A DNA stretch of 64,000 nt, taken from Nostoc sp. PCC 7524 (GTDB taxonomy: Bacteria; Cyanobacteriota; Cyanobacteriia; Cyanobacteriales; Nostocaceae). Position numbers and translations under genes: made by a program. Positions 27,381 to 34,793 of the stretch are shown here, one piece after another (position 1 is the stretch's first letter; each line of letters begins with the position of its first letter). The stretch covers positions 682,001 through 746,000 of the forward strand of contig NC_019684.1 in NCBI RefSeq assembly GCF_000316645.1, written 5' to 3'. The notes below the pieces were generated by a model. That model saw only the letters and a program-made list of their open reading frames with translations, was not told where the DNA came from and searched no databases.

Positions 27381-28844
27381 CTATTCTTGAACCCAGACTG
27401 AGACTGAACCGCCTTGACAACGGAATTCGCCCCAACCCCATTCGTTGGTGTACACAGGTTCTTTAATATGTTCAGTTAAGTCAATAAACTTAGCATTGGG
27501 TTTACCAACTTCCATCCACTTAGAACCTTCTGCCCCATCACTCATAATTACAGCCATTGCTTGAGGATGATTGGCATCCCCTAAACGTGTCCAACCAATA
27601 GTATTCCAGTGGTCAAAATAGTCGTATTGTGGCCCATAAGCATAGTTTTGGCGTGCATAGAGGAACTTATCAATGAGCCAACGATGAGACGGCATATAAA
27701 TTTTATATCCTCGATCCTCGTATTCTGCGCCGTAGTAATCAGCGTGAAAGACACAGGGATAGCCTTCGCGCCGCAATAAAATAATGGCATAAGCTAAAGG
27801 CTTAAACCAAGGTTCAACTACGGATTCCAATGCTTGCAAAGGTTGAGAATCATGATTTTCTACAAACGTCACAGCATGGGTAGGACGTTGCTGCATCATT
27901 GTGCCATCTAAAATCCGGCGCATATCATAGTTACCCCCGGCTTTGCTGGCGTAATGGAAGTTGTAATGCAGTGGTACATCAAATACTGACATTTTGCCAG
28001 CCACAGCATCAACATACCAATGCAGAGTATTAACATTGTTATACCAATACTCTCCAACGAAAAATAAATCTTTACCAGTGTAGCGTTTTAACTCATCTAT
28101 CCACTGGGGAAAGAACCAAGAGGAAATATGTTTAATAGCATCCAAACGGAAACCATCTACATTTGTGGTGTCAAGATACCATTTACCCCAGTAAGTAATT
28201 TCACCACGCACCCACTCCTGTTGGAAATCCAAATCGCAACCCATCAAATAAGCAAAGTTGCCCCTTTCTAAGGCTACGTAGTCATCAAATACTTTCCCTT
28301 CTAATAAATAGACTGTATCGCGATCGCCACTGTTGTATTCGTTATAATCAACAGCATCAAAATGCCACCAATGCCACTCAAAGTTAGAATACTTGCCTTG
28401 TCTACCAGGGAAATAGAAATGGGAGTATGTCTTAATTTCTTGTAACCAGCCTTTAGGATTGAGGCGATCATTTTGTGGGAAAGGAGTTGCTTTTGGTGTT
28501 TCTACTCCATCACCACCCATCTTATGATTTAGCACCCCATCAGCATAAACTTGAATTCCTTGTGCTTTGAGAGATTTAACCGCATCTAAATACTGCTGAC
28601 GTGTACCGTACTTAGTGCGAATTGAGCCTTTTTGATCAAACTCACCTAAATCAAATAGATCGTAAACACCATATCCGACATCATACGATCCGGCAAATCC
28701 TTTATAGGCTGGTGGTAGCCATAGGGCTGTGAAACCTGCATCTGCCAATTCTTTAGCTGCACTCTCTACTTTACTCCACAAGTTGCCATCATTGGGGATG
28801 TACCAGTGGAAGTATTGCATCATTGTGCCATTTAGCTCTGCCAT
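27381..28844 (-). CDS. Alpha-amylase, GH13 cytoplasmic type
   Basis: Endo-acting hydrolase of alpha-1,4-glucans. The 487-residue protein has the (beta/alpha)8 barrel of GH13 subfamily with bacterial AmyA/BLA-like enzymes: N-terminal GTMMQYFHWYIPNDGNLW, region I DGVLNHK (~102-108), nucleophile Asp234 in GFRLDAIKH, acid Glu265 in FFVGEYW and Asp332 in FVENHDSQP, then a short C-terminal beta domain. There is no signal peptide, so it should act on intracellular glycogen-derived glucans, perhaps together with the GH57 protein at 2.5 kb (inference). Monocistronic, convergent with the GST gene. Confidence 0.95.
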   Translation of the reverse strand: MAELNGTMMQYFHWYIPNDGNLWSKVESAAKELADAGFTALWLPPAYKGFAGSYDVGYGVYDLFDLGEFDQKGSIRTKYGTRQQYLDAVKSLKAQGIQVYADGVLNHKMGGDGVETPKATPFPQNDRLNPKGWLQEIKTYSHFYFPGRQGKYSNFEWHWWHFDAVDYNEYNSGDRDTVYLLEGKVFDDYVALERGNFAYLMGCDLDFQQEWVRGEITYWGKWYLDTTNVDGFRLDAIKHISSWFFPQWIDELKRYTGKDLFFVGEYWYNNVNTLHWYVDAVAGKMSVFDVPLHYNFHYASKAGGNYDMRRILDGTMMQQRPTHAVTFVENHDSQPLQALESVVEPWFKPLAYAIILLRREGYPCVFHADYYGAEYEDRGYKIYMPSHRWLIDKFLYARQNYAYGPQYDYFDHWNTIGWTRLGDANHPQAMAVIMSDGAEGSKWMEVGKPNAKFIDLTEHIKEPVYTNEWGWGEFRCQGGSVSVWVQE

Positions 28845-28974
28845 GTCTCATCCTGCTTGTACACATTGAGAAATATTCTACATAAGTACAGTAAGTATTG
28901 AGACACTGGCTTTTGGAAAAAATACTTAAGAATTTTCGTAAATACGTGTATCTATGTGGATAGCAATCCTAGGT

Positions 28975-29010
28975 GATAGGTGACAGGTGACAGGTGATAG
29001 GTGATAGGGA
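28975..29010. repeat. Heptamer short tandem repeat (GGTGATA/GGTGACA)
   Basis: Five or more consecutive 7-bp units of GGTGATA and GGTGACA. Related arrays occur at 31957-31985, 33057-33130 and 54202-54232. Confidence 0.85.
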
Positions 29011-29098
29011 AGAAACTCTCTATTCTGCCAATGGGCAGTAGAATTATAAACCGTGAGAAAAACTAGCATCTCTTACCAAAGATCATTAAAAATAAATC

Positions 29099-29485
29099 AT
29101 GTCAAACGAAACCATTCAAAAGGCTGTTGCTGCTTACTTTGCCAACATTACAGCTATGAATCCAGAAGGTTGGGTAGATAATTTTGCCAAAGATGCTGTT
29201 AGTCATGATCCAGTTGGGGAACCACCTGCAAAAGTTCATGAAGGATATCGTGAATTCATCGGACAGTTGCAAGCAGTATTTGAGAAATTAGAAGCAACCA
29301 TCGAGCATATATTTATTGCTAGTAATGAAGCAGCAGTCAAATGGACAATGGCAGGAGTCAGCAAGAGTGGTAAGTCAATCAAATTTGAGGGAATTACAAT
29401 TTTTGAGATTAACGTTGAAGGTAAAATTCAAACAACTCGCGCCTATTGGAGTCCCGCGCAGATGATAGCGCAATTGCGTTCTTAA
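29099..29485 (+). CDS. SnoaL/NTF2-like protein
   Basis: A 128-residue single-domain protein of the NTF2-like cone fold: N-terminal helices (TIQKAVAAYFANITAMNPEGWVDNFA), the conserved YREFIGQLQAVFEKLE helix, and the beta sheet AVKWTMAGVSKSGKSIKFEGITIFEIN ending in IQTTRAYWSP. Members bind or isomerise small hydrophobic molecules or are non-enzymatic; the substrate cannot be told. No signal peptide. A strong bidirectional terminator follows 20 bp after the stop. Confidence 0.85.
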   Translation: MSNETIQKAVAAYFANITAMNPEGWVDNFAKDAVSHDPVGEPPAKVHEGYREFIGQLQAVFEKLEATIEHIFIASNEAAVKWTMAGVSKSGKSIKFEGITIFEINVEGKIQTTRAYWSPAQMIAQLRS

Positions 29486-29505
29486 CACTTTTTATTTTTG
29501 CTGGT

Positions 29506-29546
29506 AAAAAGCCTTTGATAACTTGAAACCACATCAAAGGCTTTTT
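29506..29546. terminator. Bidirectional terminator between the NTF2-like gene and the 33-residue ORF
   Basis: AAAAAGCCTTTGAT (29506-29519) and ATCAAAGGCTTTTT (29533-29546) are perfect 14-bp inverse arms with an A tract on one side and a T tract on the other, fitting both converging genes. Confidence 0.88.
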
Positions 29547-29551
29547 GATGA

Positions 29552-29653
29552 TTATAATTGTTGTTCTTCTTCATAGAACCAAATTTCTGCTAACAGGCTC
29601 AAACCCACTAGCCAAATAAAACCAATAATTGCCAACCAAAACATCGTCATCAT
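29552..29653 (-). CDS. Small single-pass membrane protein (33 residues)
   Basis: A short ORF with excellent translation signals: GGAGGT lies 7 nt before its ATG at 29653. The product is one hydrophobic helix (FWLAIIGFIWLVGLSLLAEI) flanked by MMTM at the N-terminus and a polar acidic tail WFYEEEQQL. Its stop codon sits 5 bp from a bidirectional terminator. It resembles in size and layout the small subunits of membrane complexes (photosystems, NDH-1, cytochrome oxidases), but I do not recognise it as a named one. Gene reality is well supported by the Shine-Dalgarno, helix and terminator; function unknown. Confidence 0.7.
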   Translation of the reverse strand: MMTMFWLAIIGFIWLVGLSLLAEIWFYEEEQQL

Positions 29654-30049
29654 TGTTATCACCTCCAAAGTTATTTTGTTAGACAAAGAAGTTTGAACAA
29701 CGGAATGAAACCTAAGCTTGATAGGATTGATGGTCTAATTTAATTGTTCCTTAGCAACTTGCTAATGAATCACATTTTTAATAAAAATAAATTTTAATTA
29801 AATATCAGCAAAAATAAGAATCAGATTTGCTCTTTAAAATATACGTAGGGTGACATTGCCCATCAAAACCTCTAGAATGGGTCAAGCTACGCTACATTAC
29901 TTATGTCTTCCGACCTGCACCCCAGAAAATCTGCGCTAAACTAAAAGTATTGACGATAATTACATCTGTAGCCATTATTTTGACCATTGGGATAAGAATC
30001 TCTGGCAGTAAGTTCAACAGACAAACATCTTTCACCACTAAGCGTAAAA
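29654..30049. other. 396-bp spacer, promoters only
   Basis: Divergent spacer between the 33-residue membrane protein gene (minus) and the 112-residue gene (plus). Besides the Shine-Dalgarno of the former (29661-29666) I see no repeat array, ORF or RNA structure. Confidence 0.5.
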
Positions 30050-30388
30050 ATGTCTCAAGAGCATGACGAATCGCTTCAGATTCAACAGCTAGCTATTCTT
30101 AAACCAACGCACTTTGCTGATTTAGTCAGAGCTGCACAATTAATTTTTGATCCGGCTGGCGGTGTTTCAGGGAGATACATAGAAGTTGATTGGGAAGAAT
30201 TCGGTATTCCCGATCATGTAGTGGAAAACCTGAGAACACTTGGTTACAAGTATCGCTATGCTTCACCAAGTATTCCCGGTAATATTATTTGGGAACAATT
30301 GACCCCAGAAACTCGAATCTGGTTTATCAACAATCGAGATGAATTATGGAAGTTTGAGGAAATTTTTCCAGCTTTAGACGAAGACTAA
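30050..30388 (+). CDS. Conserved hypothetical protein (112 aa)
   Basis: Not assigned to a function. A small acidic soluble protein with a compact alpha/beta look: FADLVRAAQLIFDPAGGVSG, RYIEVDWEEFGIPDHVVENL, RTLGYKYRYASPSIPGNIIW, then ETRIWFINNRDELWKFEEIF. Codon use and HIP1-rich surroundings are ordinary for the window, and a good terminator follows 60 bp after the stop, so it is very probably a real monocistronic gene. Confidence 0.75.
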   Translation: MSQEHDESLQIQQLAILKPTHFADLVRAAQLIFDPAGGVSGRYIEVDWEEFGIPDHVVENLRTLGYKYRYASPSIPGNIIWEQLTPETRIWFINNRDELWKFEEIFPALDED

Positions 30389-30447
30389 TTCCTCCAGTAG
30401 TATTTTTACACAAATTACTGTGTATCTCTCAAAAAGGATGCAATCTG

Positions 30448-30480
30448 AAAGTGGGAGCATCAGCATCTGTTCCCACTTTT
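30448..30480 (+). terminator. Terminator of the 112-residue gene
   Basis: AAAGTGGGA (30448-30456) pairs with TCCCACTTT (30471-30479), loop 14 nt, followed by T-rich sequence (TTGATTTTG). Confidence 0.75.
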
Positions 30481-30768
30481 GATTTTGCCAGTAAATTAAT
30501 CTCTGGTTATGGATGCACCACTCTTATCAATGAGTCTATACTATGCAGCATATAGAGGTATGTTATTCAAAAAACTATCAACCACTATTAATTGATGTTA
30601 TGGTTGAATTTTCTGGAACATTTATGTGTTTTATTTAATACATAATTATACTAGAAACTGAGAATCGATGAGACTTAGGCGATCGCTTCCCCATTGCCCA
30701 AGACGGGGCGGAGCATCGTCGCCTATATTTAAGTGCATAGTTAAATTAATTTTAAGAAACGCGTATCG
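30481..30768. other. Spacer before the AbrB-type membrane protein
   Basis: AT-rich leader of about 290 bp. A HIP1 site and a GC-rich stretch (CCAAGACGGGGCGGAGCATC) lie at 30690-30722. No gene is seen. Confidence 0.4.
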
Positions 30769-31956
30769 ATGAATCAAAGTGTAAGTGTTGCTCCTGCCAT
30801 AGAAGAAGCCACGAATGAAGATTTTGGAGTTGCCCAACCCCAGCTAATTATGAAGCGACTGGGAATTCTCTGTTTAGAAATGTTGCTGGCATTGCCTTTA
30901 GGTTTAGCTTTAACTCAATTAAAGATTGGCGGAATTGTCTGGATATTTGGCGGTATTGCTTCTGGTATAGCAGTTTTGCAATGCTGTCGAATTTTTTATC
31001 AGTTTTCTGTGCCACCAAACCGCATTGCGAGAAAAGTAGGCATGGTAATGGTGGGAATGGCTGTTGGTGTTGCTAATAGCAATAATGATTTAACTAGCCT
31101 TGCGGCTGGAATTCCTATATTTATGTTGCTGACATTATTCTTACTTGTATGTGGTAGTTGTATTGGTTACATTTACTCTCGTGTGAGTAAAACCAACCTC
31201 TTAACGGCGATGCTAGCTACAGTTCCCGGTGGTGTAGGAGTAATGTCATCAATTGCCGCCGATTACGATCGCAACGTTACCTTAGTAGCGTTAGTACAAG
31301 CGATTCGTGTTACTTCTGTAGTTTTACTGATTCCCTTGATTGCCAGAACAGCAGTTGGTAACTACTGGAATCTACAAACCTTGCCAGTGAGATCAGCTTG
31401 GATAAATTTTGAGCCTGCACAACTACAATTACTTGGGGTAGCGTTGCTCATCACCGGCATCATAGTTTATTTATCTCTACTCTTGAAAATTCCAGCTGGT
31501 GATTTTTTTGGTGCATTGTTGATAGGATTAGTGTTTAATTCAGTTCTAGATTGGTTGCCTTTTGTGAGTGGTGTTCACTTCAATCCGCCACCATTGATGA
31601 ACATAGTCGGGCAAATGCTGCTGGGAATTACCATTGGTGAATATTGGGGAGAAAAACCCAATTTTGGCAAAAAAACCGTAGTTTACGCTTTAATGTCTGT
31701 AGCCTTGACCTTGATTGCTGGTGCGATCGCTACTATTTTAGCCATGCAATTAACCTCATGGGATTGGTTAACTTGTTTGTTAGTTACAGCCCCAGGAGGA
31801 GCAGCAGAAATGATTTTGGTATCTCTAGCATTAGATCATAATGTAGAGATTGTCACCACAGGGCATTTAGTGCGACTCATCGCCATCAACAGTTCTTTAC
31901 CCCTATGGTTATTTTTATTTCGCCGTTTAGATGAACAAATCTCAAAACCTGCGTAG
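30769..31956 (+). CDS. AbrB-family integral membrane protein (ammonia-monooxygenase-like, duplicated AbrB domain)
   Basis: A 395-residue polytopic membrane protein of Pfam AbrB (PF05145), unrelated to the AbrB DNA-binding fold despite the name. It has about ten hydrophobic helices arranged as two homologous halves; each half has the family signature after a short helix: LTAMLATVPGGVGVMSSIAADY in the first and LTCLLVTAPGGAAEMILVSLAL in the second, each followed by a helix with a polar V..QAIRV or GHLVRLI segment. Transport function is likely but no substrate is established. It stands alone, followed by repeat-rich DNA. Confidence 0.88.
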   Translation: MNQSVSVAPAIEEATNEDFGVAQPQLIMKRLGILCLEMLLALPLGLALTQLKIGGIVWIFGGIASGIAVLQCCRIFYQFSVPPNRIARKVGMVMVGMAVGVANSNNDLTSLAAGIPIFMLLTLFLLVCGSCIGYIYSRVSKTNLLTAMLATVPGGVGVMSSIAADYDRNVTLVALVQAIRVTSVVLLIPLIARTAVGNYWNLQTLPVRSAWINFEPAQLQLLGVALLITGIIVYLSLLLKIPAGDFFGALLIGLVFNSVLDWLPFVSGVHFNPPPLMNIVGQMLLGITIGEYWGEKPNFGKKTVVYALMSVALTLIAGAIATILAMQLTSWDWLTCLLVTAPGGAAEMILVSLALDHNVEIVTTGHLVRLIAINSSLPLWLFLFRRLDEQISKPA

Positions 31957-32221
31957 GTAGGTGACAGGTGACAGGTTACAGGTTACAGAAAAGAATGTAG
32001 GTGGTTTTTCTCCTCTGCTCCTCTACTCCCCTGCTTTTTATGCGCCAGCACATAAAAACTCAGTATACCCCTATCCCCCTTCTTTCCTATTGCAAGAGTG
32101 CCTATTGCCTATTGCCTACCCATGCAAATCAGTTCATTAATCAAACCGGATTCCTATAGGAGTCTTATATTTGATTTATTCCCTAATTCCCCAATCCCTT
32201 AAAATTTGAAGGATACTGTAG
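31957..32221. repeat. Repeat-rich spacer with two heptamer arrays
   Basis: GGTGACA/GGTTACA units follow the AbrB gene directly (31962-31986). CCTATTG heptamers occur at about 32098-32118. The intervening part has pyrimidine-rich CTCCTCT sequence. Confidence 0.7.
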
Positions 32222-33037
32222 ATGGTTGCTCAAATCCAAGAATTAGAAGCCCAACATTGGGTAAAAACGCGTTCTTCCCTTGATCCTACCCAATCGACAT
32301 TCCTCACCTGGACAGGTAAAATTTACGCCTTTACTCCCGGTGAAAAACGAAAACTACTGTTTAAGATGTTAGGGGTAAGTATCAGTAGATGTATCCCTAC
32401 AGAAGCAGATAGTTGGGACTTTACTTCTAGGGAACTCACCTACTACTTAAATCCAGAGAACAACGAGATTTTAAGAAAATGGGAAAATCCTTGGACTGGT
32501 GAGATAGTGCCAGTCATGCACGTAGCGAATAATCCGGTGCAAGGCCAATTTAAAGGCAAATTCCCCGCACAATTAGAGGGAGCCACCACAACCTTTGTCT
32601 TTGATATTTTCCCCACTTACCCTAATCCTTTAGCCGAAGATCCCCAACTTGCCGAATATAGCCCCTATCAAACGTATCAAGCCGCAGAATTATTTAAACT
32701 CACAGTACCAACCGCAGATTTATTTAACTTAGAACTAAATTCGGTGTCGCAACTGAGGCTCAGTTGGGATAGGATTGGTCAATGGTTGCCCTGGATGAAA
32801 ATGAGCGATCGCCCTGGTCATCTAATATATAGTGCATCTGGTAGTAAAGTGAATGGTTTAACAGAATTACCCCAGTTACTCCAAGATGAAATTAATACCC
32901 GCGTACCTTTGTACAAGCAAGCCCCAAAAGCTTTTATTGATGGTGAAGATATGACATCTTGGTTGTACTTCCAAAAGCACTTTCAAGCCTACTTAGACGG
33001 CGCAACCTTCCCCCTACCCGCCGCAGAAGAAGCTTAA
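32222..33037 (+). CDS. DUF1838 family protein
   Basis: A 271-residue soluble protein of the DUF1838 family, for which no reaction is known. Recognisable blocks are FLTWTGKIYAFTPGEKRKLL with GVSISRCIP (residues ~20-60), the SRELTYYLNPENNEILRKWENP segment with TGEIVPVMHV, and SWDRIGQWLPWMKMSDRPGHLIYSASG near residue 185. No signal peptide or membrane segment. It is followed immediately by a heptamer repeat array, which likely marks the end of the transcript. Confidence 0.85.
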   Translation: MVAQIQELEAQHWVKTRSSLDPTQSTFLTWTGKIYAFTPGEKRKLLFKMLGVSISRCIPTEADSWDFTSRELTYYLNPENNEILRKWENPWTGEIVPVMHVANNPVQGQFKGKFPAQLEGATTTFVFDIFPTYPNPLAEDPQLAEYSPYQTYQAAELFKLTVPTADLFNLELNSVSQLRLSWDRIGQWLPWMKMSDRPGHLIYSASGSKVNGLTELPQLLQDEINTRVPLYKQAPKAFIDGEDMTSWLYFQKHFQAYLDGATFPLPAAEEA

Positions 33038-33056
33038 TGAGCTTTCTTCTCTCTCC

Positions 33057-33131
33057 TACCTGTAACCTGTCACCTATCACCTGTCACCTGTCACCTGTAA
33101 CCTGTCACCTGTCACCTGTCACCTGTCACCT
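33057..33131. repeat. Heptamer short tandem repeat (CACCTGT/CACCTAT/AACCTGT)
   Basis: About ten consecutive 7-bp units of CACCTGT with CACCTAT and AACCTGT variants, the reverse complement of the GGTGACA arrays elsewhere. Lies between convergent genes and reaches the stop codon of the pentapeptide gene. Confidence 0.9.
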
Positions 33132-33507
33132 AAAACTTCCGCATATTTCTACTAATAGGGTCGAACCCTCTAGAAAAGCTGGTAGTTTCATCGTAACAAG
33201 CTCCAGTTAAATCTGCTCCATACAACTTAGTAAAGTTAAGTTTGGCACCCCGCAGATTTGCTTCATTGAGCTTGACTCCACATAAATTTGCCCTAGTCAA
33301 ATTGGCATTGGCTAGATTCGCTCTACTCAAGTCAGCTCCCCATAATTTAGCTTGAGCTAAGTTAGCATCACTTAAGTCTGCGCCCCAGAGATTAATACCA
33401 GGAAGATAGGCTCTAATCAGCCTGGCTTTACTTAAGTTCGCAGCTGGAAAATATCTCTCACCAGCAGCATAACGCCGTTTTATATCCTCAGCATCCATTA
33501 GTTGCAT
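33130..33507 (-). CDS. Pentapeptide repeat protein
   Basis: A 125-residue protein with about 14 tandem A(D/N)LxX pentapeptides (for example ANLSKARLI, GADLSDANLAQAKLWGADL, ANLANANLTRANL), predicted to form a right-handed quadrilateral beta helix. A short capping segment (MDAEDIKRRYAAGERYF) precedes it. No signal peptide. The ATG overlaps the end of the upstream 107-residue gene by 20 bp in another frame, so the pair is one transcript. Function of most cyanobacterial members is unknown. Confidence 0.88.
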   Translation of the reverse strand: MQLMDAEDIKRRYAAGERYFPAANLSKARLIRAYLPGINLWGADLSDANLAQAKLWGADLSRANLANANLTRANLCGVKLNEANLRGAKLNFTKLYGADLTGACYDETTSFSRGFDPISRNMRKF

Positions 33508-33811
33508 TTGCCTTGATCAGCAATAAAGAAGTTATTTGTTCCCATTCCTGGTTTAGCTCCCCGGTAAACTCTGGCTGATTACTGCGTCTGTACCAGTAAT
33601 GAGCATTATTGATATCACCTTCTTTGCGGTGCAAATAGGCGTGAACCCAAGCACTATCAGCATCGCTGGCATCTTGTACAATGTCATGGGCTTGGTTCCA
33701 ATCACCTCTTTTGTCATACCACAGAGCTTGTAGGGCTTTCGGTAGCGTTTGAGGACATGGGCGTTGTTTTTCCATCAATCGCAGGAATTCCTCTGTATTC
33801 ATAATCGCCAC
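33488..33811 (-). CDS. Conserved hypothetical protein (107 aa) upstream of the pentapeptide gene
   Basis: A small helical protein; EFLRLMEKQRPCPQTLPKAL, QALWYDKRGDWNQAHDIVQD, WVHAYLHRKEGDINNAHYWY and RRSNQPEFTGELNQEWEQIT suggest a TPR/SEL1-like all-alpha fold related to a widespread uncharacterised family that has the HYWYRRSN motif. Start at 33811 could be Met1 or Met4 (MAIM). It overlaps the pentapeptide gene by 20 bp, indicating coupled translation. Function unknown. Confidence 0.75.
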   Translation of the reverse strand: MAIMNTEEFLRLMEKQRPCPQTLPKALQALWYDKRGDWNQAHDIVQDASDADSAWVHAYLHRKEGDINNAHYWYRRSNQPEFTGELNQEWEQITSLLLIKANATNGC

Positions 33812-34026
33812 TCAACAACTATCAAACCTCTATTTCCAAGATACTCCGTTGCTGGGCTGGTGTGGTGATACTTTTAAAATCTTTTTTTAACGTAGAGGGA
33901 CGCAAAGAGAGGTTTAATGAGAGTGAATGGTTTGGGATATGTTTAAGTGCAACGAGAAATGAATCAGGCGATCGCTTAATTTGAACCCTTTATTCAAGAT
34001 AAAGCCCAGTGATTCAGATTCAGCAT

Positions 34027-34051
34027 CTTTGCTAAACTAGGACTAGCAAAG
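34027..34051. promoter_or_regulatory. Inverted repeat upstream of vapBC (possible autoregulatory operator)
   Basis: CTTTGCTA (34027-34034) and TAGCAAAG (34044-34051) are perfect inverse arms 20 bp before the antitoxin start. VapB-type antitoxins commonly bind such palindromes; binding here is inference. Confidence 0.5.
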
Positions 34052-34071
34052 AGAGCCGTAAATTTAATAGT

Positions 34072-34347
34072 GTGATGACACCTAATAGTTTATCCCTTCC
34101 TCAACACTATACAGTTGATATTGAACCAGAAGGTCGTTTAACTTTACCCAAAGAAATACAAGAAAGGTTGAATTTAGAACCAGGCGATCGCTTAATTTTA
34201 ACACTTCAAGATAATGGCAAACTTCAGTTAGTCAGCCTCAAACAACAAGTGAAAAAAATACGAGGTTTGTTAAAAGATAAATCACCTGATATAAATCTAG
34301 TTAATGAATTTATTCAGGAACGCAGGGTTGAAGCTGCCCATGAGTAA
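34072..34347 (+). CDS. VapB-type antitoxin, AbrB/SpoVT swapped-hairpin domain
   Basis: A 91-residue antitoxin. Residues ~14-55 form the AbrB-like DNA-binding hairpin (YTVDIEPEGRLTLPKEIQER then LNLEPGDRLILTLQDNGKLQ), and the C-terminal helix (VNEFIQERRVEAAHE) would wrap the toxin. Start is ATG at 34072 (a second Met follows). The last codons overlap the toxin start by 8 bp (ATGAGTAA), the usual coupling in toxin-antitoxin pairs. A HIP1 octamer lies in the gene. Confidence 0.85.
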   Translation: MMTPNSLSLPQHYTVDIEPEGRLTLPKEIQERLNLEPGDRLILTLQDNGKLQLVSLKQQVKKIRGLLKDKSPDINLVNEFIQERRVEAAHE

Positions 34348-34741
34348 GTTTGTTGTAGATGCTTCTGCTTTTTTAGCTTATCTGAGAGATGAACAAGGTG
34401 CAGATATTGTTGAAAATGCTTTGATTAATGGGTGCTATATCAGTATTATCAATTGGGTAGAGGTACTATCAAAAATTGTTGATTTAGGAGAAAATCCTGA
34501 AGAAATTATTCAAAAATTAAAAAATGAAGGAATATTAGGAAATATCCTAATAATTATTGATTGTAATGAAGAAGATGCTATAACCATAGCTCTATTAAGA
34601 GCTTTAACGAAAAGTGTGGGCTTGTCATTAGGCGATCGCGCTTGTCTGGCTTTAGGTAAACGCTTAAACATACCTGTATTAACAGCAGATAAAATATGGA
34701 GCAGTTTATCTGTTGGAGTTGCTATTACTGTGATTCGTTGA
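34340..34741 (+). CDS. VapC-type toxin, PIN domain ribonuclease
   Basis: A 133-residue PIN-domain protein; such toxins cleave RNA and are held in check by the antitoxin. The acidic active-site residues are present: Asp7 (FVVDASAFLAYL), Glu41 (INWVEVLSK), Asp99 (SLGDRACLALG) and Asp117 (LTADKIW). The start at 34340 lies inside the antitoxin gene; an in-frame Met 12 codons earlier would remove the tight ATGAGTAA coupling and lengthen a domain that is already complete. Confidence 0.9.
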   Translation: MSKFVVDASAFLAYLRDEQGADIVENALINGCYISIINWVEVLSKIVDLGENPEEIIQKLKNEGILGNILIIIDCNEEDAITIALLRALTKSVGLSLGDRACLALGKRLNIPVLTADKIWSSLSVGVAITVIR

Positions 34742-34793
34742 AGAGATTAAAAGGTTATTATTCCCACAGATACGCAATTTTTTACAGCTAATT

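Noticed and set aside
33057..33131. CRISPR-like array
   Set aside because: Units are 7 bp and contiguous, with no spacers and no cas genes nearby; this is a short tandem repeat. The same applies to the arrays at 28975, 43828, 54202 and 55874.
32959..33210. 83-codon ORF reading CNLSPITCHLSPVTCHLS repeats
   Set aside because: It is a translation of the heptamer DNA repeat array and overlaps two real genes.
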